64,000 bases of DNA from Lachnospira pectinoschiza. GTDB taxonomy: Bacteria; Bacillota; Clostridia; Lachnospirales; Lachnospiraceae. Position 1 is the first letter of the stretch. Each line of letters starts with the position of its first letter. Shown in pieces: positions 1 to 8,656 of the stretch. Location: the NCBI RefSeq assembly GCF_900103815.1, contig NZ_FNHZ01000002.1, forward strand, positions 1-64,000. The letters are read 5' to 3'. The position numbers and the translations under genes were made by a program. The notes below the pieces were generated by a model. That model did not search any database. It had not been told where the DNA came from and saw nothing but the letters and a program-made list of their open reading frames with translations.

Positions 1-60
1 AAGGTTAAGGTTTGGATAGAGAGTGAGAAATCACTGAACAAAACGAGGGTTATTCTTTAA
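1..60 (+). CDS. 3' end of an unidentified protein (partial)
   Basis: Frame 1 is open from the window edge to a TAA at 58-60, giving the last 19 residues of a protein. The other two forward frames stop early. A strong terminator 55 bp downstream fits the end of a transcription unit. Too little is present to name a product, and the call could be chance. Confidence 0.4.
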   Translation, partial: KVKVWIESEKSLNKTRVIL

Positions 61-115
61 GGATAATCATACGGATGATATATTTAATGTGCAGTTTTGA
101 ATAAACAAGAACTTA

Positions 116-151
116 AAGCTTAGAGATTTTTCTCTAAGCTTATTTTTTTTT
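116..151 (+). terminator. Rho-independent terminator
   Basis: A perfect 11-bp inverted repeat (116-126 with 131-141) around a TTTT loop is followed by a run of T. It closes the unit whose last codons are at the left edge and separates it from cheV. Confidence 0.85.
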
Positions 152-203
152 CTATAGGTAATTCCAAGAACTATATTGAAAGTAAAAAAATTATATATTT
201 CGA

Positions 204-232
204 TTGAAAAATATATATTGTTTTGTTATAAT
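204..232 (+). promoter_or_regulatory. Sigma-A promoter for cheV
   Basis: TTGAAA at 204-209 and a perfect TATAAT at 227-232 are separated by 17 bp. They lie about 40 bp upstream of the cheV start. This is a standard housekeeping promoter; no sigma-28 signature is seen here. Confidence 0.75.
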
Positions 233-274
233 ATTTACATAAGTTGATCGTGAAACAATATGGAGGAATTAAAT

Positions 275-1171
275 ATGGAAACTAACATTTTACTAGATAG
301 TGGAACTAACGAGCTAGAAGTATTAGAATTTATCGTTGGTGGAAATCATTATGGAATTAATGTTGCTAAGATAAAGGAAATCGTTCCATTTAATACTGTT
401 ACACCAGTTCCAAACTCGCATCCTTGTGTAGAAGGAATTTTTATGCCAAGAGATCTTATGATTACTGTTGTAGATTTGGCAAAGGTAATTAATAGAGAAC
501 CTTCAGTGGATCAGAACAGAGATATGTTTATTATTACAAACTTTAACAAGTTGAATGTAGCTTTCCACGTTCATGCAGTTTGTGGTATTCATAGAGTTTC
601 ATGGGCAGACATTATTACTCCAGATGCAACAATTAGTAATGAAGATTCTGGCGTTGCAACTGGTATTGTAAAGATTGATGGTCAATTGATTGTTATCCTC
701 GATTTTGAAAGAATCGTATCAGAAATCAGTCCAGAGACTGGTTTAAAGGTTTCAGATATTTCAAAGCTCGAAGGAAGAGCAAGAAACGAATCTCATATTG
801 TTATTGCAGAGGATTCTCCACTTCTTATTAAGCTTATTTCTGATTCTCTTACAAAGTCAGGATATAGTAACCTTACACTTTGTAGTAATGGTCAGGAAGC
901 TTGGGATTATTTGTGCTCAGCTAAAGCTGGAGAAACCGATTTGGATATAGACATTATTATCACTGACTTAGAGATGCCACTTATGGATGGCCATAGACTT
1001 ACTAAGTTAGTAAAGACAGATGAAGTTTTAAAGTCCATACCGATTATCATTTTCTCTTCTCTTATCAACGAACAGATGAGAATTAAGGGCGAATCTTTAG
1101 GAGCTGATGTTCAGCTTTCAAAACCAGAGATTGGTCGATTAGTTGAAGAGATTGATAAACTTTTAAGATGA
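275..1171 (+). CDS. cheV: Chemotaxis coupling protein CheV (CheW domain plus receiver)
   Basis: Couples chemoreceptors to the CheA kinase and adjusts the signal by being phosphorylated itself; it acts in the cytoplasm at receptor arrays. The 298-residue protein has an N-terminal CheW-like domain (about residues 15-150) and a C-terminal receiver domain (about 172-298). The receiver shows the acidic pair in IAEDS, the phospho-acceptor Asp in ITDLEMP and the conserved Lys in LSKPE. I chose the ATG at 275, not the one at 260, because GGAGG at 262-266 sits 8 bases before it. The gene stands alone between two terminators, as is common for cheV in Lachnospiraceae. The fold assignment is confident. 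Which receptors it serves is unknown. Confidence 0.93.
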   Translation: METNILLDSGTNELEVLEFIVGGNHYGINVAKIKEIVPFNTVTPVPNSHPCVEGIFMPRDLMITVVDLAKVINREPSVDQNRDMFIITNFNKLNVAFHVHAVCGIHRVSWADIITPDATISNEDSGVATGIVKIDGQLIVILDFERIVSEISPETGLKVSDISKLEGRARNESHIVIAEDSPLLIKLISDSLTKSGYSNLTLCSNGQEAWDYLCSAKAGETDLDIDIIITDLEMPLMDGHRLTKLVKTDEVLKSIPIIIFSSLINEQMRIKGESLGADVQLSKPEIGRLVEEIDKLLR

Positions 1172-1202
1172 TTTTTTCTCATTTTTTACACTTCCTCTTA
1201 TG

Positions 1203-1234
1203 GTGCCGCTCTTATAGAGCGGCACTATTTTTTT
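1203..1234 (+). terminator. Rho-independent terminator of cheV
   Basis: A 10-bp GC-rich perfect stem (1203-1212 with 1216-1225) with a 3-base loop is followed by a T run. Confidence 0.92.
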
Positions 1235-1350
1235 AAGGAAAATCTATAAATTCCTTTAAAAAGGTTAATATTTCTAAAAATTTTTCCGATATATTTATAG
1301 GTAAAATATTCTAACATATATTTTTAACTTAGACTTTAGAATTAATATTC

Positions 1351-1379
1351 TTGTTGATAAATACTATATATGTTAAAAT
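1351..1379 (+). promoter_or_regulatory. Probable sigma-A promoter for the acidic protein-hisHF unit
   Basis: TTGTTG at 1351-1356 and TAAAAT at 1374-1379 are 17 bp apart. They lie about 40 bp before the TTG start of the next gene. Confidence 0.5.
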
Positions 1380-1418
1380 ATTATTATATAAAAGAACGTG
1401 ACAAGGTGGTGAATACAT

Positions 1419-3587
1419 TTGCCAAATAATGACGAGGACTACCTAAATAAATTGCTTCAATCAGTTGGTGCTGATGAAAATTTAGCCAAGGGAAAGAAGG
1501 CTTCTAAGGCTAATTTGTCTGCTGATGAATTAGAGGAGGAACGCTTATCTAGAGAAGTTAGAAACGCAGTGGATAGGAATAATGCGTCTAACAAGGATGA
1601 GAGTATTGAGGCTTTTAATGAGGAGGATGCTAATTCTATAGATTCTATAAATCCTGAGGATTTTGCAGATCTTGAGGGCTTAGCTGAAGATGATGAATTA
1701 GAAAATGAATTAAATGATGATTTTGATGATGCGGATTTGTCTGAAGATGACGAGTCGGCGTCTTTGATTGATGCTCTGGGAGATATTATGGACGGCTATA
1801 ATGATTCAGGGCTTGATTTAAATCTTGAAGATGAAGCAAATGCAGTCACAGACGATGATGATAATGATGAAGATAACAACGACGAAGATGAATTAACTAT
1901 AGATCCGGACGACCTTGAAAAAGACTCAGAAGTAGAAGAGGAATCAGAAGAAGAATCAGATGAAGAATTAGATGAAGAATTAGAGGGATCAGATGAAGAA
2001 TTAGACGCAGACGATAATGACCATGAGGATGAAATCAGTATAGAAGAATCTGGGGACGCAGATGGTGATGAGGCTGCAGATGATGAAGCAGATGATGAAG
2101 CTGGTGGCGATGGTGATGAAACTGCGGATGATGAAGCTGATGGCGATGATGCTGATTTATCTAGTCTTGAGGATATAATGGCTGAGACTGAGGAGATTGA
2201 TGAAGAAGAGGCAATTGATCCGGAGGCTGTTAAGGATAATGTAAGCGAAGATGATGGACTAAGCGAGGAGGAGAAGGATTTAAAGGCAGACGAGGAAATT
2301 GACAAATTGCTTAGTGAAACGGATTTAGATGAGGGCATGGATTTAGCCTCTAATGATTTGGCTGGAGAATTTGCCGATGGTGAATTGTCAGATAATGAAA
2401 TTGAGCGTCTTGTAAATATGGACTTAGACAACATCATTGAGGATGCTACTTCAGATAGTATGTCGGTTGAGGAGTTATTTGCAGAGGACGACGAAGAGAC
2501 TAGAGAAGATGGCGATGAGGCAGAGGATAAAAAGAAAGAGAAAAAGGAAAAGAAGAAAAAAGAAAAGAAGGCGAAGAAGTCAAAGGATGAGGTTGAGCTT
2601 GATGACTTAATTGAAGAGACTACTAAAAAGCCAGGTTTCCTTGCAAAGCTTAAGGACATTTTCTTTGAGAGTTTGGAAGATGAAGACTTAGAAGAAGAGG
2701 ATGAGACTAGGGGTAAGTCTAAGAGAAGGACTGATGAAAATGGTAGAATCTTAGACGAGATTGATGGTGAGGCTGGAGAAGATGGCGCACCAAAGAAGGG
2801 CTTCTTTGCAAAGTTTAAGTATAGACTTGCGCAGTGGAAGAAAAAGCAGGCAGAAGAGGAGGCCCAAGAAGAGGAGCAACAGGCTATTGCTGATGAAGAG
2901 GCTAAAAAGGCAAAGGAAGAGAAAAAGGCGGCAGCAAAAGAGGCCAAGGAGGCTAAAAAGGCTGCGGAGAAGGAAAAACCTAAAAAGGAAAAGAAAGAAA
3001 AGCCTAAAAAGGAACCTAAGCCAAAGAAACCTAAGAAACCAAAGCCTGAGCCAAAGCCAGAGGATATCCTAAAAATTAAACCTGTTTCCATGATTATGTT
3101 TATTTTATTTGTCGCAGGTGTTATAGTACTATTATTAGTTCTTATTAACGCTGTTAACTATGACTACAGTTCTAGTACGGCAAAGAACTATTTTAACAAG
3201 GGCGATTATGCAGCGGCATATGAGGCACTTGACGGTTTAAGTTTGAACGAATCAGACACGACTTTATATGAACAGGCAAAGACAATCCTCTATGTTGAGA
3301 GACAGTATGAGGCTTATACTCTTTATTTGCAAATGAATGACAATACGGAAGCGCTTAATTCCTTAATTAAGGGAGTTATAGCTTATGATAAATATTGTGA
3401 CGCGGCGGAAGCACTTGGAGTTTCAGACGAGTTTGAAGCAGCTTATGAAGAGATTTTAAATGCCCTTGAAGATACATTTTCAATAGGAGAAAATAAGGCC
3501 GAATCATTAGCCGAGATGTATAGTTCAGACTTTACCGAGTATTACTTCGTAATAATAGAATACGGGAAAGCGGCAGGTACTGAATGA
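1419..3587 (+). CDS. Large acidic single-pass membrane protein with extracytoplasmic TPR-like tail
   Basis: Function not recognised. The 722-residue protein starts at TTG 1419, because AAGGTGGTGA at 1403-1412 is an almost perfect ribosome site for it. Residues about 1-370 are extremely rich in Asp and Glu. Then come Lys/Glu/Ala-rich stretches (about 370-550), one membrane segment (about 556-577) and a tail of about 145 residues that resembles a degenerate tetratricopeptide unit (NKGDYAAAYEALDGL). The charge pattern puts the long acidic part inside the cell and the tail outside. The stop codon overlaps the hisH start (ATGA), implying translational coupling. The layout (acidic cytoplasmic part, Lys-rich collar, membrane helix, TPR-like tail) resembles the protein at 40882-42498. 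It could be a scaffold or envelope protein; that is a guess. Confidence 0.8.
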   Translation: MPNNDEDYLNKLLQSVGADENLAKGKKASKANLSADELEEERLSREVRNAVDRNNASNKDESIEAFNEEDANSIDSINPEDFADLEGLAEDDELENELNDDFDDADLSEDDESASLIDALGDIMDGYNDSGLDLNLEDEANAVTDDDDNDEDNNDEDELTIDPDDLEKDSEVEEESEEESDEELDEELEGSDEELDADDNDHEDEISIEESGDADGDEAADDEADDEAGGDGDETADDEADGDDADLSSLEDIMAETEEIDEEEAIDPEAVKDNVSEDDGLSEEEKDLKADEEIDKLLSETDLDEGMDLASNDLAGEFADGELSDNEIERLVNMDLDNIIEDATSDSMSVEELFAEDDEETREDGDEAEDKKKEKKEKKKKEKKAKKSKDEVELDDLIEETTKKPGFLAKLKDIFFESLEDEDLEEEDETRGKSKRRTDENGRILDEIDGEAGEDGAPKKGFFAKFKYRLAQWKKKQAEEEAQEEEQQAIADEEAKKAKEEKKAAAKEAKEAKKAAEKEKPKKEKKEKPKKEPKPKKPKKPKPEPKPEDILKIKPVSMIMFILFVAGVIVLLLVLINAVNYDYSSSTAKNYFNKGDYAAAYEALDGLSLNESDTTLYEQAKTILYVERQYEAYTLYLQMNDNTEALNSLIKGVIAYDKYCDAAEALGVSDEFEAAYEEILNALEDTFSIGENKAESLAEMYSSDFTEYYFVIIEYGKAAGTE

Positions 3588-4189
3588 TTGCAATAATTGA
3601 TTATGATGCAGGAAATTTAAAAAGCGTAGAGAAAGCGCTACTCTCCCTTAATCAGGAGGTTTTGGTAACTAGAGATAAGGATGCAATTTTGCAGGCGGAT
3701 AAGGTTATTTTGCCAGGTGTTGGCTCTTTTGGCGATGCTATGAATAATCTTGATAAGTTTGATTTAATTGACCCTATTAAAAAATGTGTTGACAATAAGA
3801 CACCATTTCTTGGGATTTGCTTAGGACTTCAGCTTTTGTTTGAGTCAAGCGATGAATCTGTTGGGGTTGAAGGATTAAATATTTTGCCTGGAAAAATTCT
3901 TAGAATACCTCCAAAAGAGGATTTCAAGATCCCTCACATGGGCTGGAATTCTTTAAATGTTAAAGAGGATGCAAAGCTATTTAAGGGATTAACTAAAAAT
4001 CCTTATGTATATTTTGTCCATTCTTATTATTTACAGGCAGCAAATGAAGACATTGTAGCTGCAACAACTGAGTACACAACTACGATTCATGCAAGTGTGG
4101 AGGCTGGAAATGTATTTGCATGTCAGTTCCATCCAGAAAAAAGTAGTAGTGTAGGCTTAAAGATTTTGGAAAATTTTGCAAATTTATAG
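3584..4189 (+). CDS. hisH: Imidazole glycerol phosphate synthase, glutaminase subunit
   Basis: HisH hydrolyses glutamine and passes ammonia to HisF in histidine biosynthesis. The 201-residue class I amidotransferase shows the nucleophile Cys in GICLGLQLLF and the catalytic His/Glu in CQFHPEKS. Its length is normal. The ATG overlaps the preceding stop by 4 bp, and hisF follows after 50 bp with its own ribosome site. No other histidine gene is in the window, so this pair is separated from the rest of the pathway. Confidence 0.95.
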   Translation: MIAIIDYDAGNLKSVEKALLSLNQEVLVTRDKDAILQADKVILPGVGSFGDAMNNLDKFDLIDPIKKCVDNKTPFLGICLGLQLLFESSDESVGVEGLNILPGKILRIPPKEDFKIPHMGWNSLNVKEDAKLFKGLTKNPYVYFVHSYYLQAANEDIVAATTEYTTTIHASVEAGNVFACQFHPEKSSSVGLKILENFANL

Positions 4190-4239
4190 GCTAATTTCGT
4201 GTGGTAAATGTAAATTGAGAAAATGAATGGAGAAGGTGT

Positions 4240-4998
4240 ATGTTTACAAAGAGAATTATTCCTTGTCTTGATTGCAAGGATGGCAGAGTTGTTAAGGGCA
4301 CTAATTTCGTGGATTTGGTGGATGCCGGTGATCCAGTTTTAGTTGCTTCTATGTATGATAAGTCGGGAGCCGATGAGTTGGTTTTCCTTGATATAACTGC
4401 TTCTAGCGATGGAAGAAATACAACTGTTGACTTGGTTAGAAAGGTAGCAGAGAAGGTATTTATCCCATTTACAGTTGGTGGCGGTATTAGGACTGTGGAG
4501 GATTTTAAGGTTTTACTTCGTGAGGGTGCTGATAAGATCTCTATTAATTCGGCAGCTATTATGAATCCAAATCTTATATCTGAGGCAGCATATAAGTTTG
4601 GTAGCCAGTGCGTGGTTGTGGCAATTGATGCTAAACGTTGTGATGATGGTCATTGGAGTATTTATAAAAATGGCGGTCGTGTGGACATGGGCATGGATGC
4701 TGTTGAGTGGGCTATGAAGGCTGAAAAACTTGGCGCTGGTGAGATTTTACTTACAAGTATGGATTGTGACGGCACAAAGGCAGGTTATGATTGTGAGCTT
4801 ACAAAGGCGATTTCTTCAAATGTATCTATTCCTGTAATTGCCTCAGGTGGTGCAGGTAAAATGGAAGATTTTAAGGATGCCTTTACAAAGGGTGGTGCAG
4901 ATGCAGCACTTGCAGCTTCACTATTCCACTTTAAGGAGCTTGAAATCAAGAACTTAAAGGAATATTTGGCTAAGGAAAATATTCCTATGAGATTGTAA
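4240..4998 (+). CDS. hisF: Imidazole glycerol phosphate synthase, cyclase subunit
   Basis: HisF uses ammonia from HisH to close the imidazole ring, releasing AICAR. The 252-residue TIM barrel has the expected N-terminal [15 protein letters not shown] with the catalytic Asp, the phosphate-binding VGGGIR loop, and the second catalytic Asp in SMDCDGT. An AGAAGGTG ribosome site precedes the ATG. It forms an operon with hisH and is followed by a tandem 22-bp direct repeat and a terminator. Confidence 0.96.
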   Translation: MFTKRIIPCLDCKDGRVVKGTNFVDLVDAGDPVLVASMYDKSGADELVFLDITASSDGRNTTVDLVRKVAEKVFIPFTVGGGIRTVEDFKVLLREGADKISINSAAIMNPNLISEAAYKFGSQCVVVAIDAKRCDDGHWSIYKNGGRVDMGMDAVEWAMKAEKLGAGEILLTSMDCDGTKAGYDCELTKAISSNVSIPVIASGGAGKMEDFKDAFTKGGADAALAASLFHFKELEIKNLKEYLAKENIPMRL

Positions 4999-5055
4999 TT
5001 TTGAAGAAAAACGACATGTAGGATGATTTGTAGTTTTGAAGAAAAACGACATGTA
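4999..5055 (+). repeat. Two 22-bp direct repeats, 35-bp period
   Basis: Identical 22-mers at 4999-5020 and 5034-5055 begin with TTTTGAAGAAAAACGACATG. Both follow a similar GATT(T)GTA(A/G) context that includes the hisF stop, so the unit seems to have duplicated with the end of the gene. They resemble the tandem pair at 42698-42743. Confidence 0.85.
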
Positions 5056-5067
5056 TATATGATATTT

Positions 5068-5114
5068 AAACTACCTAGAGATTATTATTAATCTAATTTC
5101 TAGGTAGTTTTTTT
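5068..5114 (+). terminator. Rho-independent terminator of hisHF
   Basis: A perfect 12-bp stem (5068-5079 with 5099-5110) is followed by a T run; the loop is 19 bases. Confidence 0.88.
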
Positions 5115-5205
5115 ATGGCTTTTCTTTGCCAAAAGAAGAGTGGGCGAGTATAATTGTTTCTTGATTGGATTTTTATTGATGAATTAAAGAAAGAGAGACA
5201 TTTTT

Positions 5206-5883
5206 ATGGAAAAGTTTACTAATTCCTGGGCGACTAGTCTTAGCGCTGAGTTTGAGAAGGACTACTTTAAAAAGCTAGAGGGATTTATTGATGAAGAATA
5301 CAGTAGTAAGGAGGTTTTTCCAAAGAAAGAGGACCTTTTTACAGCACTTAATTTAACGGCTTTAGAGGATGTGAAAGTGGTGATTTTTGGGCAAGATCCA
5401 TATCATGAAGAAAATCAGGCCCATGGTTTAGCATTTTCAGTGCCCTTATCTCAAAAGAAGATTCCACCTTCATTAAAGAATATCTATAAGGAATTAAATA
5501 AGGAGTGCGGCTGCTACATTCCTAATAACGGCAACTTAAAGAAATGGGCAAGCCAAGGGGTACTTTTACTAAATACAGTGCTTACAGTTAGGGCACATGA
5601 GGCCAATTCCCACAAGGGTAAGGGCTGGGAGTGCTTTACAGATGAGATTATAAAGATCTTAAATAACGAGGATAGACCTATTGTTTACATGCTTTGGGGC
5701 AATAATGCTAAGGAGAAACTTGAGATGCTAAACAATCCAAAGCAGCTGGTTTTAACTGCGGCTCATCCAAGTCCACTCTCTGCAAGAAGGGGATTTTTTG
5801 ACTGCGGACATTTCAAAAAAACTAATGAATTTTTAATTAACAATGGATTGTCGCCTATTGACTGGCAGATTGAAAATGTGTAA
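5206..5883 (+). CDS. ung: Uracil-DNA glycosylase, family 1
   Basis: Removes uracil from DNA at the first step of base-excision repair. The 225-residue protein has the water-activating motif GQDPYH (about residues 64-69), the downstream HGLAFSV segment, and the DNA-intercalation loop HPSPLSARRGFF with its catalytic His (about 187). Length is typical of the family. It lies in a short unit with the exporter-like gene that follows; its ribosome site is weak and purine-rich. Confidence 0.95.
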   Translation: MEKFTNSWATSLSAEFEKDYFKKLEGFIDEEYSSKEVFPKKEDLFTALNLTALEDVKVVIFGQDPYHEENQAHGLAFSVPLSQKKIPPSLKNIYKELNKECGCYIPNNGNLKKWASQGVLLLNTVLTVRAHEANSHKGKGWECFTDEIIKILNNEDRPIVYMLWGNNAKEKLEMLNNPKQLVLTAAHPSPLSARRGFFDCGHFKKTNEFLINNGLSPIDWQIENV

Positions 5884-5943
5884 ACTAGGCTAGGTCTTGC
5901 AATAATAGCAAGAATAGAGAGAATGAAATATTTTGGAGGAAAT

Positions 5944-6420
5944 ATGTTTAAAAAGTATTTGATTATATTTTTAGTTTCAATGGTTCCTTTAGTAGAGCTT
6001 AGAGGTGCTATTCCTATTTCACAGGGAATGCAGCTTCCACTAGTTCAGTCCTACATTGTATGCATGATAGCTAATATGTTACCTATGCCTATTATTTACC
6101 TTTTTGCAAGACGTGTGCTTGAGTGGGGTAAGGATAAGAAGGTCATTGGAAAGTTCTTTACTTTCTGTCTTGAGAAGGGACATAAAGGTGGAGAGAAGTT
6201 AAAAGAGAAGGCTGGTAATGGCTTATTCCTTGCATTAGTTTTATTTGTTGGTATTCCAATTCCTGGAACAGGCGCTTGGACAGGAACTCTTGCAGCTTCA
6301 ATTCTTGACTTTGGTTTTAAGAAGAGTGTACTTGCAGTATTCCTTGGAGTTTTACTTGCAGGATGCATTATGAGTTTAGTAAGTGCAGGTTTATTTGGTG
6401 CAATCTTTAGTTTTGCATAG
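5944..6420 (+). CDS. Small integral membrane protein, putative small multidrug export family (COG2426)
   Basis: A 158-residue hydrophobic protein with about four membrane segments, matching in length and pattern the small multidrug-export family. The conserved VPLVELRGAIP near the N-terminus and PIPGTGAWTGTLAA in the middle are typical of it. I took ATG 5944, because GGAGG lies just before it and the ATG at 5923 has no ribosome site. Transport of drugs is a family label only; the true substrate is unknown. Confidence 0.75.
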   Translation: MFKKYLIIFLVSMVPLVELRGAIPISQGMQLPLVQSYIVCMIANMLPMPIIYLFARRVLEWGKDKKVIGKFFTFCLEKGHKGGEKLKEKAGNGLFLALVLFVGIPIPGTGAWTGTLAASILDFGFKKSVLAVFLGVLLAGCIMSLVSAGLFGAIFSFA

Positions 6421-6465
6421 AATTTAATTAGACTAAACTTTAAATTAAATATAGAAGAATATATT

Positions 6466-6522
6466 AAAACACAAGATTTAGTGGTATTGATTAATTAAGA
6501 CTACAAAATCTTGTGTTTTTCT
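6466..6522 (+). terminator. Rho-independent terminator
   Basis: A 14-bp perfect stem (6466-6479 with 6506-6519) with a long loop runs into a T-rich tract. It ends the ung unit. Confidence 0.75.
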
Positions 6523-6631
6523 TTATTTTTATGAAAATATGAGAATTCAGTGTTTATGCGGCTTTGAGACGGGTAGGAATCAAGAAAGCTAGAAAAAATC
6601 TAATTTTTTCAAAAAAAATTCAAAAAAGTAC

Positions 6632-6660
6632 TTGCAATTATGTCGCAACTAGTGTATATT
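6632..6660 (+). promoter_or_regulatory. Promoter of tRNA-Glu
   Basis: TTGCAA at 6632-6637 and TATATT at 6655-6660 are spaced by 17 bp. A GC-rich stretch follows around the likely start site, as is usual for stable RNA promoters. Confidence 0.7.
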
Positions 6661-6704
6661 ATCAAAGTACCGCGCGGCACTAAAGAGTGCGACGGACAAG
6701 ATAT

Positions 6705-6776
6705 GGCTCGTTGGTCAAGAGGCTAAGACGCTGCCCTCTCACGGCAGAATCAGGGGTTCGATTCCCCTACGAGCTA
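6705..6776 (+). tRNA. tRNA-Glu (anticodon CTC)
   Basis: Full cloverleaf: acceptor 6705-6711 with 6769-6775 (a G-U pair at position 1-72), anticodon stem CTGCC/GGCAG at 6731-6735 and 6743-6747, anticodon CTC at 6738-6740, T-arm AGGGG TTCGATT CCCCT, and discriminator A at 6776. CCA is not encoded. It reads GAG codons and is a single-gene unit with its own promoter and terminator. Confidence 0.95.
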
Positions 6777-6797
6777 TTCTGTATTATTAGTACTTAG

Positions 6798-6837
6798 AAG
6801 TGAGTGGACTTATGATAGTCCACTCACTTTAGTTTTA
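6798..6837 (+). terminator. Terminator of tRNA-Glu
   Basis: A 13-bp perfect stem (6798-6810 with 6817-6829) with a 6-base loop is followed by a T-rich tract. Confidence 0.85.
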
Positions 6838-6874
6838 TGTTTAAATAATATAGAAGCACATAGGCTTATTTATT

Positions 6875-6903
6875 TTGTGTTAAAAGCATATTTATAGTAT
6901 AAT
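6875..6903 (+). promoter_or_regulatory. Sigma-A promoter of the rimP-nusA-infB operon
   Basis: TTGTGT at 6875-6880 and a perfect TATAAT at 6898-6903 have 17-bp spacing. They lie 55 bp upstream of rimP. Confidence 0.7.
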
Positions 6904-6957
6904 AACTTTGTGCGTGTTACTAAAATTGAATATTTTAAAGAAAGGCAGAGACATTAA

Positions 6958-7425
6958 ATGGGTAAAAGAGAAAGTTACGAAGAAAAAACTGAAATGCTTA
7001 TTAAACCTATTATCGATGCTAACAAGGTTGAACTTTTTGACGTTGAATTCGTCAAAGAAGGTAGCGATTGGTACTTAAGAGTTTTCATTGATAAGGAAGG
7101 CGGAGTTACTATTGAGGATTGCCAAAATGTAAGTAGAGCCTTTAATGAAATCTTAGATAAGGAAGATTACATTGACTCTGAGTACATTTTTGAGGTTAGT
7201 TCTCCAGGTCTTACAAGACCGCTTAAAAAAGAACGTGATTATGAAAAAAGTATTGGCCGTTTAATTGAGATTAAACTTTATAGTGCGGTAGATGGTGTTA
7301 AGGAAGCAGAAGGGATTTTAAAGTCATTTGACAAGGACACTATTACAATTGAAATTAACGGACAAGATAAAGATATAGAAAGAAAGAACCTATCTATGAT
7401 TAGATGGGCTTACGTAGAAAAGTAA
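6958..7425 (+). CDS. rimP: Ribosome maturation factor RimP
   Basis: Helps 30S subunit maturation. The 155-residue protein has the N-terminal alpha/beta domain, including VEFVKEGSDWYLRVFID and the Asp-rich IEDCQNVSR segment, a central SSPGLTRPL motif, and a C-terminal SH3-like domain. It is the first gene of a superoperon and its 3' end runs directly into the nusA ribosome site. Length and order are typical of Firmicutes. Confidence 0.94.
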   Translation: MGKRESYEEKTEMLIKPIIDANKVELFDVEFVKEGSDWYLRVFIDKEGGVTIEDCQNVSRAFNEILDKEDYIDSEYIFEVSSPGLTRPLKKERDYEKSIGRLIEIKLYSAVDGVKEAEGILKSFDKDTITIEINGQDKDIERKNLSMIRWAYVEK

Positions 7426-7448
7426 ATTTTTATTTAATGGAGGATAAG

Positions 7449-8612
7449 ATGAATAAAGAATTAATCGCAGCTCTTGAGTTGTTAGAAAAGGAAAATGGAA
7501 TTAGCAAGGAAATTATGTTTACTGCTATTGAGAAGTCTCTTATGGATGAATATAAGGCTGAATTTGATAAGGCAGATAATGGTCACGTTGTTTTAGATAG
7601 AGTAACAGGTGACTTCCATATTTATGCTGATAAGCTTGTTGTTGAGAAGTTAACAGAAGTTGACGGTGATGACGAGAATAAGAAGATTAAGGAAAGAAGA
7701 ATTTACAGCAAGGAAATTACACTTGATAATGCAAGAAAGGTTGATCCTAAGGCAGAAATCGGAGATGTAATTACTATTGAAGTAAAGTCTGAAGAATTCT
7801 CAAGAAAGGCTGCTAAGAATGCTAAGAACGTTATCGTTCAGACAATTAGAGAGCAGGAGAAGAATTCTATCTTTAAGGAATATAAGGCTAAGGAGAAGGA
7901 AATCATTACTGGTGTTATTCAGAGAATCGCTGAGAATGGTGATATGACTGTTGATATCGGAAGAATCCAGACAATCCTTAAGGCTGAAGAAGTTAATGTT
8001 GGAAGAAAGTTAAAGGTTGGCGATAGAATTAAGCTTTACGTTCTTTCAGTTGTTAATAGAGAAAAGAGCGGAATTTCAGTTAGAGTTTCTAGAAAGTCTC
8101 CAGAACTTGTAAAGAAGTTATTTGAAGAAGAAGCTGCTGAAATTAAGGATGGCGTAGTTGAAATTATGGGTATCGCTAGAGAGGCTGGTTCAAGAACTAA
8201 GATTTCTGTTAGAGCTAATGTGCCTAACGTAGATCCAGTTGGTGCTTGCGTTGGTATTAGCGGTGGCCGTGTTAGAAATATTGTTAACGAACTTGGTGAT
8301 GAGCAGATCGATATTATTGAATGGGATGATAACTCAGCTCAGTATATTGTTAATGCACTTAGCCCAGCTAAGGTTGTTGCTGCAGAAGCTGATGACGATG
8401 CTAAGAAGGCTAAGATTGTTGTTTCAGAACAGCAGTTATCACTTGCTATTGGTAAGTCTGGTCAGAATGTTAGACTTGCAGCTAAGTTAACAGGCTATGG
8501 TATTGATATTAAGAGCGAAGCTGATGATGAAGCACTTTATAATGAAGAAGACGATAGCGATTTTGAAGATTTAGATTTTGAGGCAGATATTGAAGTTGAA
8601 GAGACTCCTTAA
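7449..8612 (+). CDS. nusA: Transcription elongation/termination factor NusA
   Basis: Binds RNA polymerase and nascent RNA to modulate pausing, termination and antitermination. The 387-residue protein has an N-terminal RNAP-binding domain, an S1 domain (about residues 135-200), then KH domains with VGACVGISGGRVRNI and AIGKSGQNVRLAAKL. It ends in a short acidic tail, as in Firmicutes that lack the extra C-terminal repeats. I took ATG 7449, because GGAGG at 7439-7443 precedes it; an in-frame ATG at 7404 lies inside rimP. Confidence 0.96.
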   Translation: MNKELIAALELLEKENGISKEIMFTAIEKSLMDEYKAEFDKADNGHVVLDRVTGDFHIYADKLVVEKLTEVDGDDENKKIKERRIYSKEITLDNARKVDPKAEIGDVITIEVKSEEFSRKAAKNAKNVIVQTIREQEKNSIFKEYKAKEKEIITGVIQRIAENGDMTVDIGRIQTILKAEEVNVGRKLKVGDRIKLYVLSVVNREKSGISVRVSRKSPELVKKLFEEEAAEIKDGVVEIMGIAREAGSRTKISVRANVPNVDPVGACVGISGGRVRNIVNELGDEQIDIIEWDDNSAQYIVNALSPAKVVAAEADDDAKKAKIVVSEQQLSLAIGKSGQNVRLAAKLTGYGIDIKSEADDEALYNEEDDSDFEDLDFEADIEVEETP

Positions 8613-8656
8613 TACCTTGAAAATATTTTAAAAACTTATCTGATTGGAGTGATTTA

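Noticed and set aside
1796..3091. 431-codon open frame on the minus strand, Ser/Phe-rich
   Set aside because: It is the antisense image of the Asp/Glu/Lys-rich region of the plus-strand gene. GAA/GAT-rich DNA has few stops on the other strand; there is no ribosome site or family match.
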